Source of the DNA: Verrucomicrobiota bacterium
GTDB lineage: Bacteria; Verrucomicrobiota; Verrucomicrobiia; Opitutales; Opitutaceae
DNA: 64,000 nucleotides
NCBI GenBank assembly: GCA_016721945.1
Contig: JADKHC010000012.1
Location: 1 to 64,000 of the forward strand
Reading direction: 5' to 3'
Shown here one piece after another: positions 1 through 9,994 of this stretch. Made by a program: the position numbers and the translations under genes. The notes beneath the pieces were generated by a model that worked only from the letters and a program-made list of their open reading frames with translations, did no database searches and was not told the origin of the DNA. Numbering within the stretch: position 1 is the stretch's first letter; the number at the start of each line of letters is the position of its first letter.

Positions 1-639
1 GAACTCCACTTCACCCGCCACCGTTGTGAAGCGGACTCGTCCGGCGATTGTTTTGTCTTCATCAACAGCAATCACTTCCCGAACGGCGGCTCTTTTTCAA
101 CTGCATCGTTCCCGGCAACTGGCCCGACCAACCCGCTCTTTACCGACACCAACAACAACGGCCTCGACGACGCCTGGGAAACTGCCCACGGCCTCTCGCT
201 CGCCTCCGACAACCGCTCGTCCGATCCTGACAGCGATGGCCGAACCAACCTCCAGGAGTACATCGCTGGCTCCGACCCACAAGATCCCTACAACGGATCT
301 GCTCCCACACTGACTATTGTTAGCGGTGACAACCAGTCTGCGCCTGTGGGCCAGTTTTGTGCCCAGCCGATGGTCGTTAAGGTGGTGAACCTGACAGGCA
401 CTGCATTGGCCAATGTACCGGTAACCTTCACAGTTCTTTCTGGTGGCGGTCAAATCGCGGCGACTCCAACGAGCATATTAACCTCTCCTCTTTCGATTTC
501 CACCTCAGCCGATGGCACGGCCCGACTATTATACCTCCAACCCAGTGCCGCTGATATTCAAAGCGAAATCCGCGTCAGTGCGGGTGTGGCCCAAATTTCT
601 TTTCACTCAACGAGCACGGCGACTGTTAACAATAAAAAT

Positions 640-2720
640 CAGGCTGTACTAGCGGCCGGACTGAACTTCAGCCTTGTGCTGGACACCAATGGCATGGTCT
701 GGGCCAGCGGGCTCAATACTAGTGGGCAACTTGGGCTTGGTTCCACAATCGTGCAAACGACGCCAGCGTGTCTTGCCTCAATGTGCTCCGTAACAGCAGT
801 GGCAGTCGGCAATACTCACGGATTGGCGCTACAATCCGACGGTTCCGTATCGGCCTGGGGCTTGAATACCAACGGTCAACTTGGCGATGGCACCAAGACT
901 CAGCAGACGCTGCCGATTTCAGTTCCTGGATTGTCGGGCGTCACGGCGATTGCTGCCGGTGCCTCGCACAGTCTCGCCCTCAAGTCCGACGGTACTGTCT
1001 GGTCTTGGGGCCTGAATACCAACGGCCAACTTGGCGATGGCACGACAACCCAGCGCCTGGTGCCTGTTCAGGTGTCGGGCTTGACCGGCGTCATCGCGAT
1101 TGCTGCCGGTGCTTCGCACGGCCTCGCCCTCAAATCTGACGGCACGGTGTGGGCCTGGGGCCTGAATACCAACGGTCAACTTGGCGATGGCACGACGACG
1201 CAGAGGCTGGTTCCGGTTCAGGTATCGGGCCTGTCTGGAATCGTTGCTATTTCTGCGGGTGCATCGCATAGCCTTGCACTTAAATCAATCGGACTGGTGT
1301 GTGCGTGGGGCCTCAATACTGGTGGACAGTTGGGCGATGGCACCACTACTCAGCGCACCGCTCCAATGACCATCAGCACTCTGGTGGGGGTTACCGCCAT
1401 TTCCGCGGGAGCAAGCCATAGCCTAGCCGTAAAATCGGATGGCACAGCGGGCCTGGGGACTCAATTCAAGCGGCCAACTCGGCGACGCAACGACGACCAA
1501 CCGTTCATCGCCAATCCAAATTCCTACTAACACAAGTGTTCTTGCTGTTGCGGGCGGCACGAACCATTCATTACTTCTCAATGCTGACGGGACCATCTCA
1601 GGTTTTGGTAGTAATGTATATGGCCAGTTCGGTAATGGTATCGATGGCGTGCAGCTTTCTCCCGTTTCGGTTACTGGACTTGCGGGTGTCGTGCAGATGT
1701 CTTCGGGCGCAGCTCATACGTTGGCGGTAAAATCTGACCAGTCGCTTTGGGCTTGGGGTCTCAATTCGAATGGACAACTAGGCGATGGAACAACTATTAA
1801 TCGTAGCCAACCAGTTCAAGTTACGACACTCTCTAGCGTGAGCAAATCTGCGGCTGGTGGAGCGCATAGTCTCGCTCTTAAATCTGACGGCACAGTTTGG
1901 GCTTGGGGCCAAAATACCAACGGCCAACTCGGTGATGGCACGACGACGCAGCGCACGACACCGGTTAAGATCTCGGCGCTCAACTCGGTGATCGCTATTG
2001 CCGCGGGCGCCTCGCACAGCTTGGCTCTCACTTCTGACGGCGCTGTCTATGCCTGGGGCCAAAATACCAACGGCCAACTCGGTGATGGCACCGCGACGCA
2101 GCGGACAGTCCCAGTCAAGGTTGCTAACCTGAGCGGTATTACCGCGATCTGCGCCGGAAGCGCATTAACTTAGCGCTGAAAAATGATGGTACAGTCTGGG
2201 CTTGGGGCTAAATACCAACGGGCGGCTTGGCGACGGTACCACGACCCAGCGTTTGGCTCCTATGAATATCGCTACGCTTGGCAGCGTAATCGCGATTGCC
2301 GCAGGTTCGGCACACAGCCTTGCCTTAACTTCGGATGGTCAAGTTTGGTCCTGGGGCAGGAATGCAAATGGACAACTTGGTCATGGCGGAACTAACCAGA
2401 TTAGTAGCCCAGTGGTGATTAACAGTCCCTCTAGTGCGGGCGTCGTGGCCGTAGCTGCTGGTACTGCGTACAGCTTGGCGCTCAAATCAGATGGTTCGGT
2501 CTATTCATGGGGCCTCAACAGCTCGGGCCAGCTTGGAAACAGTGGCAGTGAACTGCAATCTACCACCCCCGCTGAACCGATTGCCAATCTTACTGGAGTA
2601 ACATCCTTGGTGGCTGGTGGCACGCAGGGCTTTGCTCTGAATAGTAACGGCACCGTCCAGGGCTGGGGTAACAATCTAAATGGACAGCTTGGTCAATCAC
2701 CTGCTCTGCCAAGTATATCG
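640..2720 (+). repeat. Tandem RCC1-coding DNA repeats (about 14 units, ~150 bp each)
   Basis: Near-identical coding units recur about every 150 bp. The core 'ggcctgaataccaacgg' followed by 'caacttggcgatggcac' appears around 1010, 1160, 1910 and 2065, with more divergent units between. The most similar copies lie next to the frameshifts, so slippage, unequal recombination or assembly collapse could explain the breaks. Confidence 0.8.
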
Positions 2721-3547
2721 CAGTTCAATTCTATTCCGCCATCGTCTTCCGTTTCTGTCGATCCCGCATCACTGCCAACTCAAGTGGGACCGTATTTCGC
2801 GACCGAAATAGACTTGCCACCTGGATTTAATGGTCTTTGCGAAAACGGCTCCGATTTTTGCTTAAATGATAAAGGCGAGGTACTCATGGCAGTAGGCCAG
2901 AGCACCCTACCCAGCTCCTGCCGTTTATGGCGCTTTTATTTGGAAAAACGGAGTATATAAGCAGATTTCGATTCCTGCATATTCGGTTGTGTGCAGAATG
3001 AACAGTAGGGGCCAGATTCTTCTTTGTAGTGGATCTTCTTGGTATATCTACTTGGATGGTTCGATCACAAAAGTTTGTGAACAGGACGAAGCTTACGGCT
3101 TCATGAATAATAATGGATTTGTGCCGACCCTGACCTGGGTGAGCAAACTACCAATGCCGACCTTGCCGGGCCATTCATTGACCGGCGTAAGTCTTAACGG
3201 TCTAAACAATAAGGGCGATGTGATCGGCAGGGTCGACGAGGAAGGAGGAAATAGTGGATTTCATGCATCCTTTTGGCCTTCTCACGGTAAGCCGATTCCG
3301 TTCCCCGCAGATTATCAAGACATCGGTATAGGTCACGAGGGAATAAATCTAAATGACAATCAGCAAATAGTATGTGGGTCTGACGGGTTATCAGCAGCGA
3401 CATCCCCGTGCGTGTGGGATGCGCGTTCAAACGAAATAACACCGCTGCAAGATTTCCCCGCCCCCATAGGCGGATGGAACGACATGGCGCCGCAGATGAT
3501 TGACAATCGTGGCAATGTGTTTGGGGTTATACGCGCTAATAACCTAG

Positions 3548-5443
3548 TTGGAATATCATGGACCCAGCTTCCTGCAGTATGGCATAAAGGGCAGCCTAAG
3601 TTATTGGGACCTCATTATTAATAAATCGGCCCTTTCGTATAAAAATGATACACGACACCAGCTTGGATCGGGCCTTCTACTATATAACGTCAATGCGGTC
3701 GGTCAAATTCTCTGCCTAGAATATAATAATAGTACCGCAGAATTTGATAAATTGTGTCTGCTGACGCCAATTCCACTTATGTTTGTCGACGGAAATCGTG
3801 ACGGTCAAATCTCGCTGGATGGCACCGACGACACCGCTGCCGACAAACCCTTCCGCTTCTGGGTGAACGATGATGATGACGGAGGGACAACACTTATCCC
3901 TCCTGTGATCGGGATTGGCGCGGGTACTACATTTATAAACGAAACGGATGCCGTGCCGGTACAACAAGCCGACTACACGCGACATAAGATTGTTTCTAAG
4001 CGCAACCTTGAGGATTGTGGGAGGCTATGGATCAACCTGTCGGGACTTCAGGGCATGATTACCGACCCAAATACGACATTCCAGATTGGCTTAAAGTGGG
4101 CAGACGGGTATACCGGCACGCCGGCGATCAATATCTATCCCTCTGCGGAAGGCACGGGTTCGGATAGTTATCTCAGGGATGATGCGGCGGCCCAGGCCCA
4201 GATTACGGGCGTTTTTAATACAGCGGTCACGGACAAGAATAATAAAAACACTGTTGATACGACAGGCACGTTTATCATCAAGTCGGACTATTGGACCGGA
4301 TTGACAGCGGCTAATCCCAATAAGTGCCTGCTCTTCGAGGGCGCGGGCATTGGTAAGGGCCAACTCGTGATCGTCATCCTTGACGCCAGTGGCAACCAGA
4401 TCGGCGAAGGCCCCGGAGTGTGGCTCGACCTAAAAAGAATCAAGTCAATGTATGAAGGACTAGGTACCGCATTTGATAAGCCCGCTGACGAGACGCCCCA
4501 AGGCATCGTGTTCGTGCATGGGTGGAACATGTCGCCGGAAGGCTCAACCAGTTTTGCCGAAACCATGTTTAAGCGTCTTTGGCATCGTGGCTTCAAGGGT
4601 CGCCTTGTCAGCATTCGCTGGAATACGAACTATTCCGATGCGTTCGATAACGTACCTTTGGTAGGAGAAGCTATTGAGGGATACTTGGCTGACTATAATG
4701 GTAGCGAGCGCGTAGCGTGGCAGTCGGGTGCAATCGTAAAGGCCGCTGTCGATGGGCTGCCAGCTGGTTACTCGCAAAACATCATAGCCCACAGCATGGG
4801 TAATATTGTGGCCGGATCGGCGCTGCTGTCTGGTGTGACTTTTGACAACTATGTTCTTATGCAGGCAGCTGTTCCAGCGAGTTGCTACGATGATAGAGTT
4901 ATTTTAAAACAGGCTGAACGCCTTTCTCCAGACAGTTATGCCGGATTTCATCCCACATTCTGGGAGGCAGACGCATCGCCCGACGATGATACTGTGGCAG
5001 AGACGCGCGCCATGTCTTATCGCGGTCGATTGAGCTCAACCACCGGTAATCTCGTGAGTTTTTACCTGACAAACGACCATGCTACAACCTACGCGTGGGA
5101 GTTTAATAACGATCAGACTAAGCCTATTCCTAATTATGGCTATACTCGCGGCGCACCGGCGACGTTGGGGGCACAGCGCGCTCTTTGGAGGCAGATTGGG
5201 ATGGCCTATAAAGACAGTTTGACTGATCCTTTGATTGCGATGCCCTTCGTTTGCCGTTCTTGGAGTAAAGTCGTCGGCGCTGAGAGCCGCACCGCTGGCT
5301 CGATCAAGAGCTCATTCAACCTAAACTCGTCTCCATCTTTCTTCGATACAGAGCACAGTGCGCAGTTCAACCGTTCAATCCAAGTCTTGAAGCCGTTCTA
5401 CGATGAGCTACTTCGTCGACTCCAGATCACTCCAAATCCATGA
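3548..5443 (+). CDS. C-terminal open segment of the RCC1 protein: HAF-like repeat plus alpha/beta-hydrolase (esterase/lipase-like) domain
   Basis: This is the last intact reading frame of the broken gene; homology in this frame begins near 3620, so the apparent start is probably not real. After an acidic Ca-binding-like stretch (FVDGNRDGQISLDGTDD) there is a long beta-rich region. A lipase-like domain follows: GIVFVHGWN (the usual HG oxyanion strand), then NIIAHSMGN, which fits the GxSxG nucleophile elbow with the first Gly replaced by Ala. The catalytic Asp and His cannot be placed with confidence. The stop overlaps the next ATG by four bases, so the two genes are probably translationally coupled. 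Substrate unknown. Confidence 0.6.
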   Translation: MEYHGPSFLQYGIKGSLSYWDLIINKSALSYKNDTRHQLGSGLLLYNVNAVGQILCLEYNNSTAEFDKLCLLTPIPLMFVDGNRDGQISLDGTDDTAADKPFRFWVNDDDDGGTTLIPPVIGIGAGTTFINETDAVPVQQADYTRHKIVSKRNLEDCGRLWINLSGLQGMITDPNTTFQIGLKWADGYTGTPAINIYPSAEGTGSDSYLRDDAAAQAQITGVFNTAVTDKNNKNTVDTTGTFIIKSDYWTGLTAANPNKCLLFEGAGIGKGQLVIVILDASGNQIGEGPGVWLDLKRIKSMYEGLGTAFDKPADETPQGIVFVHGWNMSPEGSTSFAETMFKRLWHRGFKGRLVSIRWNTNYSDAFDNVPLVGEAIEGYLADYNGSERVAWQSGAIVKAAVDGLPAGYSQNIIAHSMGNIVAGSALLSGVTFDNYVLMQAAVPASCYDDRVILKQAERLSPDSYAGFHPTFWEADASPDDDTVAETRAMSYRGRLSSTTGNLVSFYLTNDHATTYAWEFNNDQTKPIPNYGYTRGAPATLGAQRALWRQIGMAYKDSLTDPLIAMPFVCRSWSKVVGAESRTAGSIKSSFNLNSSPSFFDTEHSAQFNRSIQVLKPFYDELLRRLQITPNP

Positions 5444-6483
5444 GCCGAAAACGCATTATCGTAATCTTTGTTATATTGTTAGTGGTTGGGCTTGTCAGCT
5501 TGTGGAAATTTTCAGGTTCTGCACCGAAGACGACGGAAGTTCCAAAGACGGTGAGGTCGTCACAATCGGCTACGGCACCACTGACGCCAACCACGCAGAC
5601 ACTAGCGAAGGGAATAGCCATTCCTGACGTGCCTGGCGCCAACTTAACCCCCGAGGACAAGAAAAATATCGGGAAGATCGTGCAAGTGTTCAGTGCCCCT
5701 ATTGATTTTTGGGGCAAGGTAGTCGACCAGCATGGTGATCCTGTTCCCGATGCGAAAGTTCACTACACCACCGCCGACAAGTATTTTAAGGATGGCACCA
5801 AGTATGAAGGCACAAGTGACGAACAAGGTCTTTTTTCTATCAATAATATTAAAGGAGCGGGACTTTACGTGCGCGTCGCAAGGGAAGGCTATTATCATAT
5901 CGATGATGCATCTGCGCGGAGCTTTGGCTATAGCATGCCAAGTAGTGAAGCGCCACCGACAAGGAAAAGTCCGGCAATTTTTGTTCTTCAAAAAATGGGC
6001 GAAACCGAACCATTGATTAAGTCCGAAGGCAACGTGCCGCTTCCACGTGACGGCACACCGACAGAAATCTCCTTACGCAGGGAACGGCCAGCGGCGGTTG
6101 CGACTGGTAAGGGCGATTTGCGGGTCGAGGTATGGACGGACGACGCACACAAAGACGCGCAGCGGCAATATGATTGGCGCTGTCGGATAACTGTTCCTGA
6201 AGGCGGTCTTGTCGAACGCGCTGGAGCATTTGATTTTGCCGCACCGGTAGATGGCTATGCTGCAGTGTTTGAGCAGGCGGTGTCACGCGGGGATCAACGA
6301 TGGACTAATGGCCTTAGGAAAGAGTTTTTCCTGAAATTGTCGGACGGCAATTTTGCCCGCATCAGCTTTCAACTAGCGGCAGGAGGCGACCATTTCGTTT
6401 ATTTGGAAAGCTTCCTGAATCTGAAGACCGGCAGTCGGAACTTGGAATTTGACGCCTCAAAGCAAATCCCGGTGAAGCCCTGA
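5440..6483 (+). CDS. Membrane-anchored protein with carboxypeptidase-regulatory-like domain
   Basis: 347 residues. An N-terminal hydrophobic segment (IIVIFVILLVVGLVSLW, about residues 6-22) after a short positive end suggests a signal anchor with the rest outside the cytoplasm. Residues about 90-140 (WGKVVDQHGDPVPDAKVHY, then TSDEQGLFSINNI and LYVRVAREGYY) match the CarboxypepD_reg/SdrD B-like beta-sandwich pattern. The C-terminal half is beta-rich and unrecognised. The ATG overlaps the stop of the upstream hydrolase frame (ATGA), so it is probably cotranscribed with it. Function unknown; the pairing suggests a surface or periplasmic partner of the large RCC1 protein. Confidence 0.7.
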   Translation: MSRKRIIVIFVILLVVGLVSLWKFSGSAPKTTEVPKTVRSSQSATAPLTPTTQTLAKGIAIPDVPGANLTPEDKKNIGKIVQVFSAPIDFWGKVVDQHGDPVPDAKVHYTTADKYFKDGTKYEGTSDEQGLFSINNIKGAGLYVRVAREGYYHIDDASARSFGYSMPSSEAPPTRKSPAIFVLQKMGETEPLIKSEGNVPLPRDGTPTEISLRRERPAAVATGKGDLRVEVWTDDAHKDAQRQYDWRCRITVPEGGLVERAGAFDFAAPVDGYAAVFEQAVSRGDQRWTNGLRKEFFLKLSDGNFARISFQLAAGGDHFVYLESFLNLKTGSRNLEFDASKQIPVKP

Positions 6484-7097
6484 AATCTACAGGCACGCGG
6501 AGTGCGGACGGCGGGTGCTACACTGCACGTCTGAGGGCGTTACGCTCCGCCCCGCCGACCGCACTCCGTCCTTCGCTCTTCGCTGCGCGTCGCTGTTCGC
6601 TCCTTGCGGCCTACGCCTCGCATCCGAGGAACGAACGCGAGACGCCCGGCTCGCTGCGGAGGCTCGCCGAGCAGAACTCACAAGCCAACCAAAGCACGAT
6701 GACGACCAGCGTGCCCAGAGATGAGTAAGAACGCGTTGGGACAGCTTCTCGGTTAGCCGCAGACTCGACCACATTTGAACCTGATCGCCTAGCTATTGGT
6801 CGAAGAATAAGCGAAGCGCACAATGTCACCGCACCATCATCCTTATTCACCGTGGTGCTTGCAAAAGCCCTTCCAGTTGCCGGCGGCGATCGATGTTTTG
6901 AAAAGTGCACTTAAGACGTTGGGATTTTGCCGCCGAGAGTTGATGAACCATTTCAATGCTGCCTCCTGAACCTGCGATTGTGGCAGCCAGCCATCCCGCC
7001 AGATATTTCCCCGTAGCCCGTCGCTGGCTCACCAGGCGGAACGCAATTCACCGATCAATACGTGATTCGTTAATCAATAGGTTGTTATGGAATTCTA
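6484..7097. other. Intergenic stretch with no convincing gene
   Basis: About 600 bases before the repeat array and integrase. Short open frames occur on both strands but show no recognisable domain or start signal. Contains the imperfect inverted repeat listed separately. It is a plausible left boundary zone of the island, but no tRNA or obvious attachment-site repeat was found. Confidence 0.5.
6499..6567. repeat. Imperfect inverted repeat 3' of the CarboxypepD_reg-like gene
   Basis: GGAGTGCGGACGGCG at 6499-6513 pairs with CGCCGACCGCACTCC at 6553-6567 (14 of 15), with a 39-base loop. There is no T-run after it, so it is not a classic intrinsic terminator; it could be a REP-like element or a factor-dependent end. 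Confidence 0.4.
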
Positions 7098-7107
7098 GTG
7101 AAAAACT

Positions 7108-7223
7108 TGGCCAATAATTGTGTCAATCTCGGTGAATCTGGCCAAGTATTGCGTCAATTTCAGCAAATCGATCCCAGTGTTCTGGCCAATATTTGCGTCA
7201 AACAGGGGGCATTAATTGCGTCA
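7108..7223. repeat. Short direct repeats, consensus TGGCCAAtAtTTGcGTCAA
   Basis: Three 19-base copies at 7108-7126, 7139-7157 and 7183-7201, plus a degenerate fourth about 7207-7223 (attaattgcgtca). Spacing is irregular (31, 44 and about 24 bases). They sit just upstream of the integrase. Irregular short direct repeats of this kind occur at the ends of IS21/Mu/Tn7-type transposons or as integrase arm sites. The open frame across them (7098-7280) is probably not a gene. Confidence 0.55.
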
Positions 7224-7282
7224 TTTACCAGCACTTACCTGTTCGACGAAGCTAGGTTGCCAGTTGACGTGGCAACCTAAGC

Positions 7283-8515
7283 ATGAATAACGCGGAATTT
7301 ATCGTCAGCCGTTTCGAAAATCGGAACGGGAAAACCTCGTGGAGAGTGTCGGGCCGGCTCTACGGAGAGCGCATACGCAAAAACTTCAAGACCCGCGAAG
7401 AGGCCTCTGCCGAACGGGCGACTTTGGAAATCAAAGCGTTACAGGCCTCATCAGGCTTAAGATCTATCGTAACGGCGCTGACTGAGGCGCAAGTGCGCGA
7501 AGCTGAATCCTTGTTTCAACGTATGGGAGGTAAATCGCGGCCTCTCTCGTTCTATGTCGATTTTGCCCTAGCGAACTACCGTGAGCCTGAACGGCAAAAG
7601 TCGCTGGCCGATGCTATTATAGAGTATGTCACTGCAAAGGAGCATGAATTTGCGCAGGACCAAATCTCGATTCCGCAGATGTCGCGGATTCGCTGGGATC
7701 TCAAACGGCTCTGCGAATACTTCGTCGGTAAGACCGTCGCTGAGCTGACGGTCTCTGCGTTGATCGCTTTTTTAGAAGTCGGTTGCCCCGGTATGAAGAC
7801 CTACAACAACCGGCGGGGAATCCTTTCCACTTTCCTTAAATTTGCGTTTCATCGCGGATGGATTGCGGAAAATCCGATTCCGAAGGTGCCGCACCACCGC
7901 ATCCGTCGCAAGCGTGGCGTGGCGCAGACGTTCACGGCCGCCCAAGCCCGCGTGCTCATGGCGCACATGGAAACATACGACGGTGGGCGCTGGGTGCCGT
8001 ATTTCGCTCTCTGCCTCTTTGCTGGCATTCGTCCTGGTGTGCCGCATGGCGAAATCACGAAGCTCAAACCTGACGCTGTTAATCTGGATGAGTGCGTGAT
8101 CCACCTTTCCGCTGAGGCTTCGAAAGTGCGCGAGCCGCGTAAGATTACCATTCAACCCAACCTCTTGGCATGGCTGCGTGCGTATCCGCTAGAAAAATAC
8201 CCGATCATTCTGGGGATTTTTAAAAAGCGGCGGCAGCGATTCGCGAAGAAATTCGGCCTCACGCATGATGTGCTCCGTCACACGTTCATCTCGATGTTCG
8301 TCGCGAAATTTCGATCCATCGGCGAAGCTGCAATTCAAGCGGGCAACTCAGAAAGCATTATTCGCCGTCATTATCTTGATTTGAAAAGCACGACTGAGGC
8401 GGAGGATTTTTTTAGTATCATCCCTCAACACCGACACACCAGCTTTGCGGTAATGCCGCCAGAGGCTATTCCTATTTCGGTGGTTGGGGCTGCACAGACA
8501 AGGCCAGCTGCATGA
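7283..8515 (+). CDS. Tyrosine recombinase / phage-type integrase
   Basis: 410 residues. The N-terminal part resembles an arm-binding/core-binding SAM-like region. The C-terminal catalytic domain shows the box I Arg in LFAGIRPG (with a short PHGE insertion before the usual E), the H-x-x-R of box II in THDVLRHTF, and a terminal H-Tyr pair in SIIRRHYLD, where Tyr is the nucleophile. Family members integrate or excise circular DNA at attachment sites. As the first gene of the 7-17 kb island it is the likely integrase of that element. The start ATG directly follows a short leader; no strong ribosome site is visible. Confidence 0.9.
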   Translation: MNNAEFIVSRFENRNGKTSWRVSGRLYGERIRKNFKTREEASAERATLEIKALQASSGLRSIVTALTEAQVREAESLFQRMGGKSRPLSFYVDFALANYREPERQKSLADAIIEYVTAKEHEFAQDQISIPQMSRIRWDLKRLCEYFVGKTVAELTVSALIAFLEVGCPGMKTYNNRRGILSTFLKFAFHRGWIAENPIPKVPHHRIRRKRGVAQTFTAAQARVLMAHMETYDGGRWVPYFALCLFAGIRPGVPHGEITKLKPDAVNLDECVIHLSAEASKVREPRKITIQPNLLAWLRAYPLEKYPIILGIFKKRRQRFAKKFGLTHDVLRHTFISMFVAKFRSIGEAAIQAGNSESIIRRHYLDLKSTTEAEDFFSIIPQHRHTSFAVMPPEAIPISVVGAAQTRPAA

Positions 8516-8524
8516 GTTGACTGG

Positions 8525-8761
8525 ATGGCAATGGGTATGGAAGTATCTCCTCTAGTCGTCATTCAAAACCAATTTACCGATATTGTGGGGTTGCGCATAT
8601 GTGGTATTTTCCCTGCAGGGAAAGAGCCGTCCATCCGCACGCTGCGAGAATGGACTAAACATCGCCGCATTCCGTCGCATCGGGTCGGCCATTTTGTGTA
8701 TTATGACCCAATCGAGGTGGCGCAGCATATCCGGTCGAAACTAAGAGTTCCGGCACGGTGA
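8525..8761 (+). CDS. Excisionase-like helix-turn-helix protein
   Basis: 78 residues, ten bases after the integrase. The segment TLREWTKHRRIPSHRVGHF followed by VYYDPIEVAQHI has the winged-helix pattern of excisionase/MerR-like HTH_17 proteins: helix, recognition helix with IP.HRVG, then a wing. Such proteins bend DNA and set the direction of site-specific recombination. Its position behind the integrase supports an Xis role. Several in-frame ATGs (8525, 8531, 8537) make the exact start uncertain. Confidence 0.7.
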   Translation: MAMGMEVSPLVVIQNQFTDIVGLRICGIFPAGKEPSIRTLREWTKHRRIPSHRVGHFVYYDPIEVAQHIRSKLRVPAR

Positions 8762-8778
8762 TCGTATGTACCTGGTTA

Positions 8779-8805
8779 GAAAACGACACGGACTGTGTCG
8801 TTTTC
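8779..8805 (+). terminator. Hairpin after integrase-xis pair
   Basis: Perfect 11-bp stem GAAAACGACAC (8779-8789) / GTGTCGTTTTC (8795-8805) with a five-base loop ggact. The right arm ends in TTTT, so it can act as a weak intrinsic terminator; a regulator-binding palindrome is the alternative. Confidence 0.6.
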
Positions 8806-8879
8806 CGAATGCGTCTGATGGCTGCCGTCATGATAAAATCATTGCGAAATTAACAACCTAAACTAATTGCCGATCTATC

Positions 8880-9560
8880 ATGGCTGTGAAAAAACTGTCT
8901 ACAAAACATTCAAAGGCCTCACTACAGGAATTCGCTAATGAATCGTTGTGGTTTCTGTATGGCGGCGGGCAAGGATTGCACTCATGTGCCGCTAGGGCGT
9001 TGGCAGAGGAGATGTCCCATACTACGGGCTTTGTGTCCTCATCGTATGATTGCGATGCGCAAGCACTGATTGGCTTTTCTCAACCCAATGCCATTGCTGA
9101 TGACATTCTTTTTGTCATCGCTGCACCAAAAGAATTTAGGAAGGAAGAGGTTCCGTTTGTTAACCGCTTTGGTGAGGAAGATTCTTACGAAAATAGTGAG
9201 GAGCGGATTATATCCGATTGGTATCCGCCCAACGGCCGAGAGGATTTCCTTGTGAGCATTAACCTTTTCGCCCCAAGAGATGAGATATTCAAATCGCTGC
9301 GGTCATGGTTTTGGCAGTTCAGTAAAAGCCAGCCTCAAAAGAAGCGCCGCCTAATGTCCCCTGAAGCGGTGATTTTGCACTTGGCAATCGTCCGATTGGA
9401 TCGAGCCGGTTTCGGACTTGCTGAAATCACGGCCTTCTTATCCACGATAGCACTTCTGGGTCGCGTGAATATTAAGAAAAATAACGTTAGGGATTCTCGT
9501 AAGTATATTAATCGCGCATTGAAAAAAATGAGGGATATAGATAGCGAATGTTGTTTTTAG
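8880..9560 (+). CDS. Island protein of unknown function
   Basis: 226 residues; no family recognised. It is soluble, with an acidic middle (EEDSYENSEERIISDWYPP) and a basic C-terminal third (QPQKKRRLMSPEAVILHLAIVR, then INRALKKM) that could be a helical nucleic-acid-binding segment. It stands alone between the integrase/xis terminator and the following cluster. Island genes in this slot are often regulators or accessory proteins, but nothing in the sequence proves a role. Confidence 0.55.
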   Translation: MAVKKLSTKHSKASLQEFANESLWFLYGGGQGLHSCAARALAEEMSHTTGFVSSSYDCDAQALIGFSQPNAIADDILFVIAAPKEFRKEEVPFVNRFGEEDSYENSEERIISDWYPPNGREDFLVSINLFAPRDEIFKSLRSWFWQFSKSQPQKKRRLMSPEAVILHLAIVRLDRAGFGLAEITAFLSTIALLGRVNIKKNNVRDSRKYINRALKKMRDIDSECCF

Positions 9561-9664
9561 GAATTTGATACAACCGCTCAGCTTCACTGGTAACGATGGC
9601 CACGTGAGCAAGATTCCCGCTCCGATGCTTTTGCTGGCAGGAGTAATGTGTTTCAAAGAGCGAA

Positions 9665-9994
9665 ATGAAACCGCGCTCAATTGCATTGATTGAAAACTCC
9701 CTTGAGGTTAGTTCCTGTCGGCATCCAGCTGAAGAAATCGAACCGCTACCCGAGAATGAACCGAGGCGACTTGCGGCTGAAATAATTGGCCGAGTCTTTC
9801 GATGGGTTGCTGATGGCAAAACTCTGGATGAATGCGGCTATAAAGCTATAGTGGCGTTGGCCTGCATTCGGCCTGATTTATTCGACGATATCAGCTTGGC
9901 CGAACTCGGACGCCGCTATGGTCGGCGGCGTCAGGCAGTTTTTACGGTCAAAGAAAAATTCCACCAAGAAACCGGTTTTAAGCCAAATCGATGA
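9665..9994 (+). CDS. Small helix-turn-helix-like protein
   Basis: 109 residues. The C-terminal part (DISLAELGRRYGRRRQAVFTVKEKF) looks like a sigma-like HTH: a helix with 'sLAELGRRYG', a turn, then 'RRQAVFTVKEKF' as the recognition helix. The ATG at 9665 is preceded by 'aaagagcga', a possible weak ribosome site. Its stop overlaps the next ATG by four bases (ATGA), so it is cotranslated with the following gene. Probably a DNA-binding control or replication-accessory protein of the island. Confidence 0.6.
   Translation: MKPRSIALIENSLEVSSCRHPAEEIEPLPENEPRRLAAEIIGRVFRWVADGKTLDECGYKAIVALACIRPDLFDDISLAELGRRYGRRRQAVFTVKEKFHQETGFKPNR

Larger units (their letters stand above)
1..5443 (+). pseudogene. 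Large RCC1-repeat/HAF-like/alpha-beta-hydrolase protein, 5' end outside window, multiply frameshifted
   Basis: Frame 1 is open from base 1. It first gives a Ca-binding, thrombospondin-3-like stretch (DTNNNGLDDAWE, then DPDSDGRTNLQEYIAG), then an Ig/Big-like segment, then about 14 RCC1-type repeats of the form HSLALKSDGTVWAWG...GQLGDGTTTQR (about 640-2700). HAF-like segments follow (LNDKGEV, MNSRGQI, LNNKGDV, NVNAVGQ) and finally a hydrolase domain. Homology moves from frame 1 to 2 near 1445 (about 2 bases missing), to 1 near 2165 (one base missing), to 3 near 2209 (one base missing), to 1 near 2900-2930, and to 2 near 3600. Repeat units continue across each break, so I read this as one original gene. 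RCC1 repeats form seven-bladed propellers; in bacteria such proteins are usually secreted. Either a decayed gene or indel errors in repetitive DNA; the true reading frame cannot be settled from sequence alone. Confidence 0.75.

Noticed and set aside
97..453. Minus-strand open frame at the window start
   Set aside because: Lies opposite the frame-1 coding sequence that has clear domain content; low-complexity product.
7108..7223. Possible CRISPR array
   Set aside because: Only three to four 19-bp units with unequal 5-25 base gaps and no cas genes nearby.
7098..7280. Small open frame before the integrase
   Set aside because: It reads through the direct repeats and has no ribosome site or recognisable domain.
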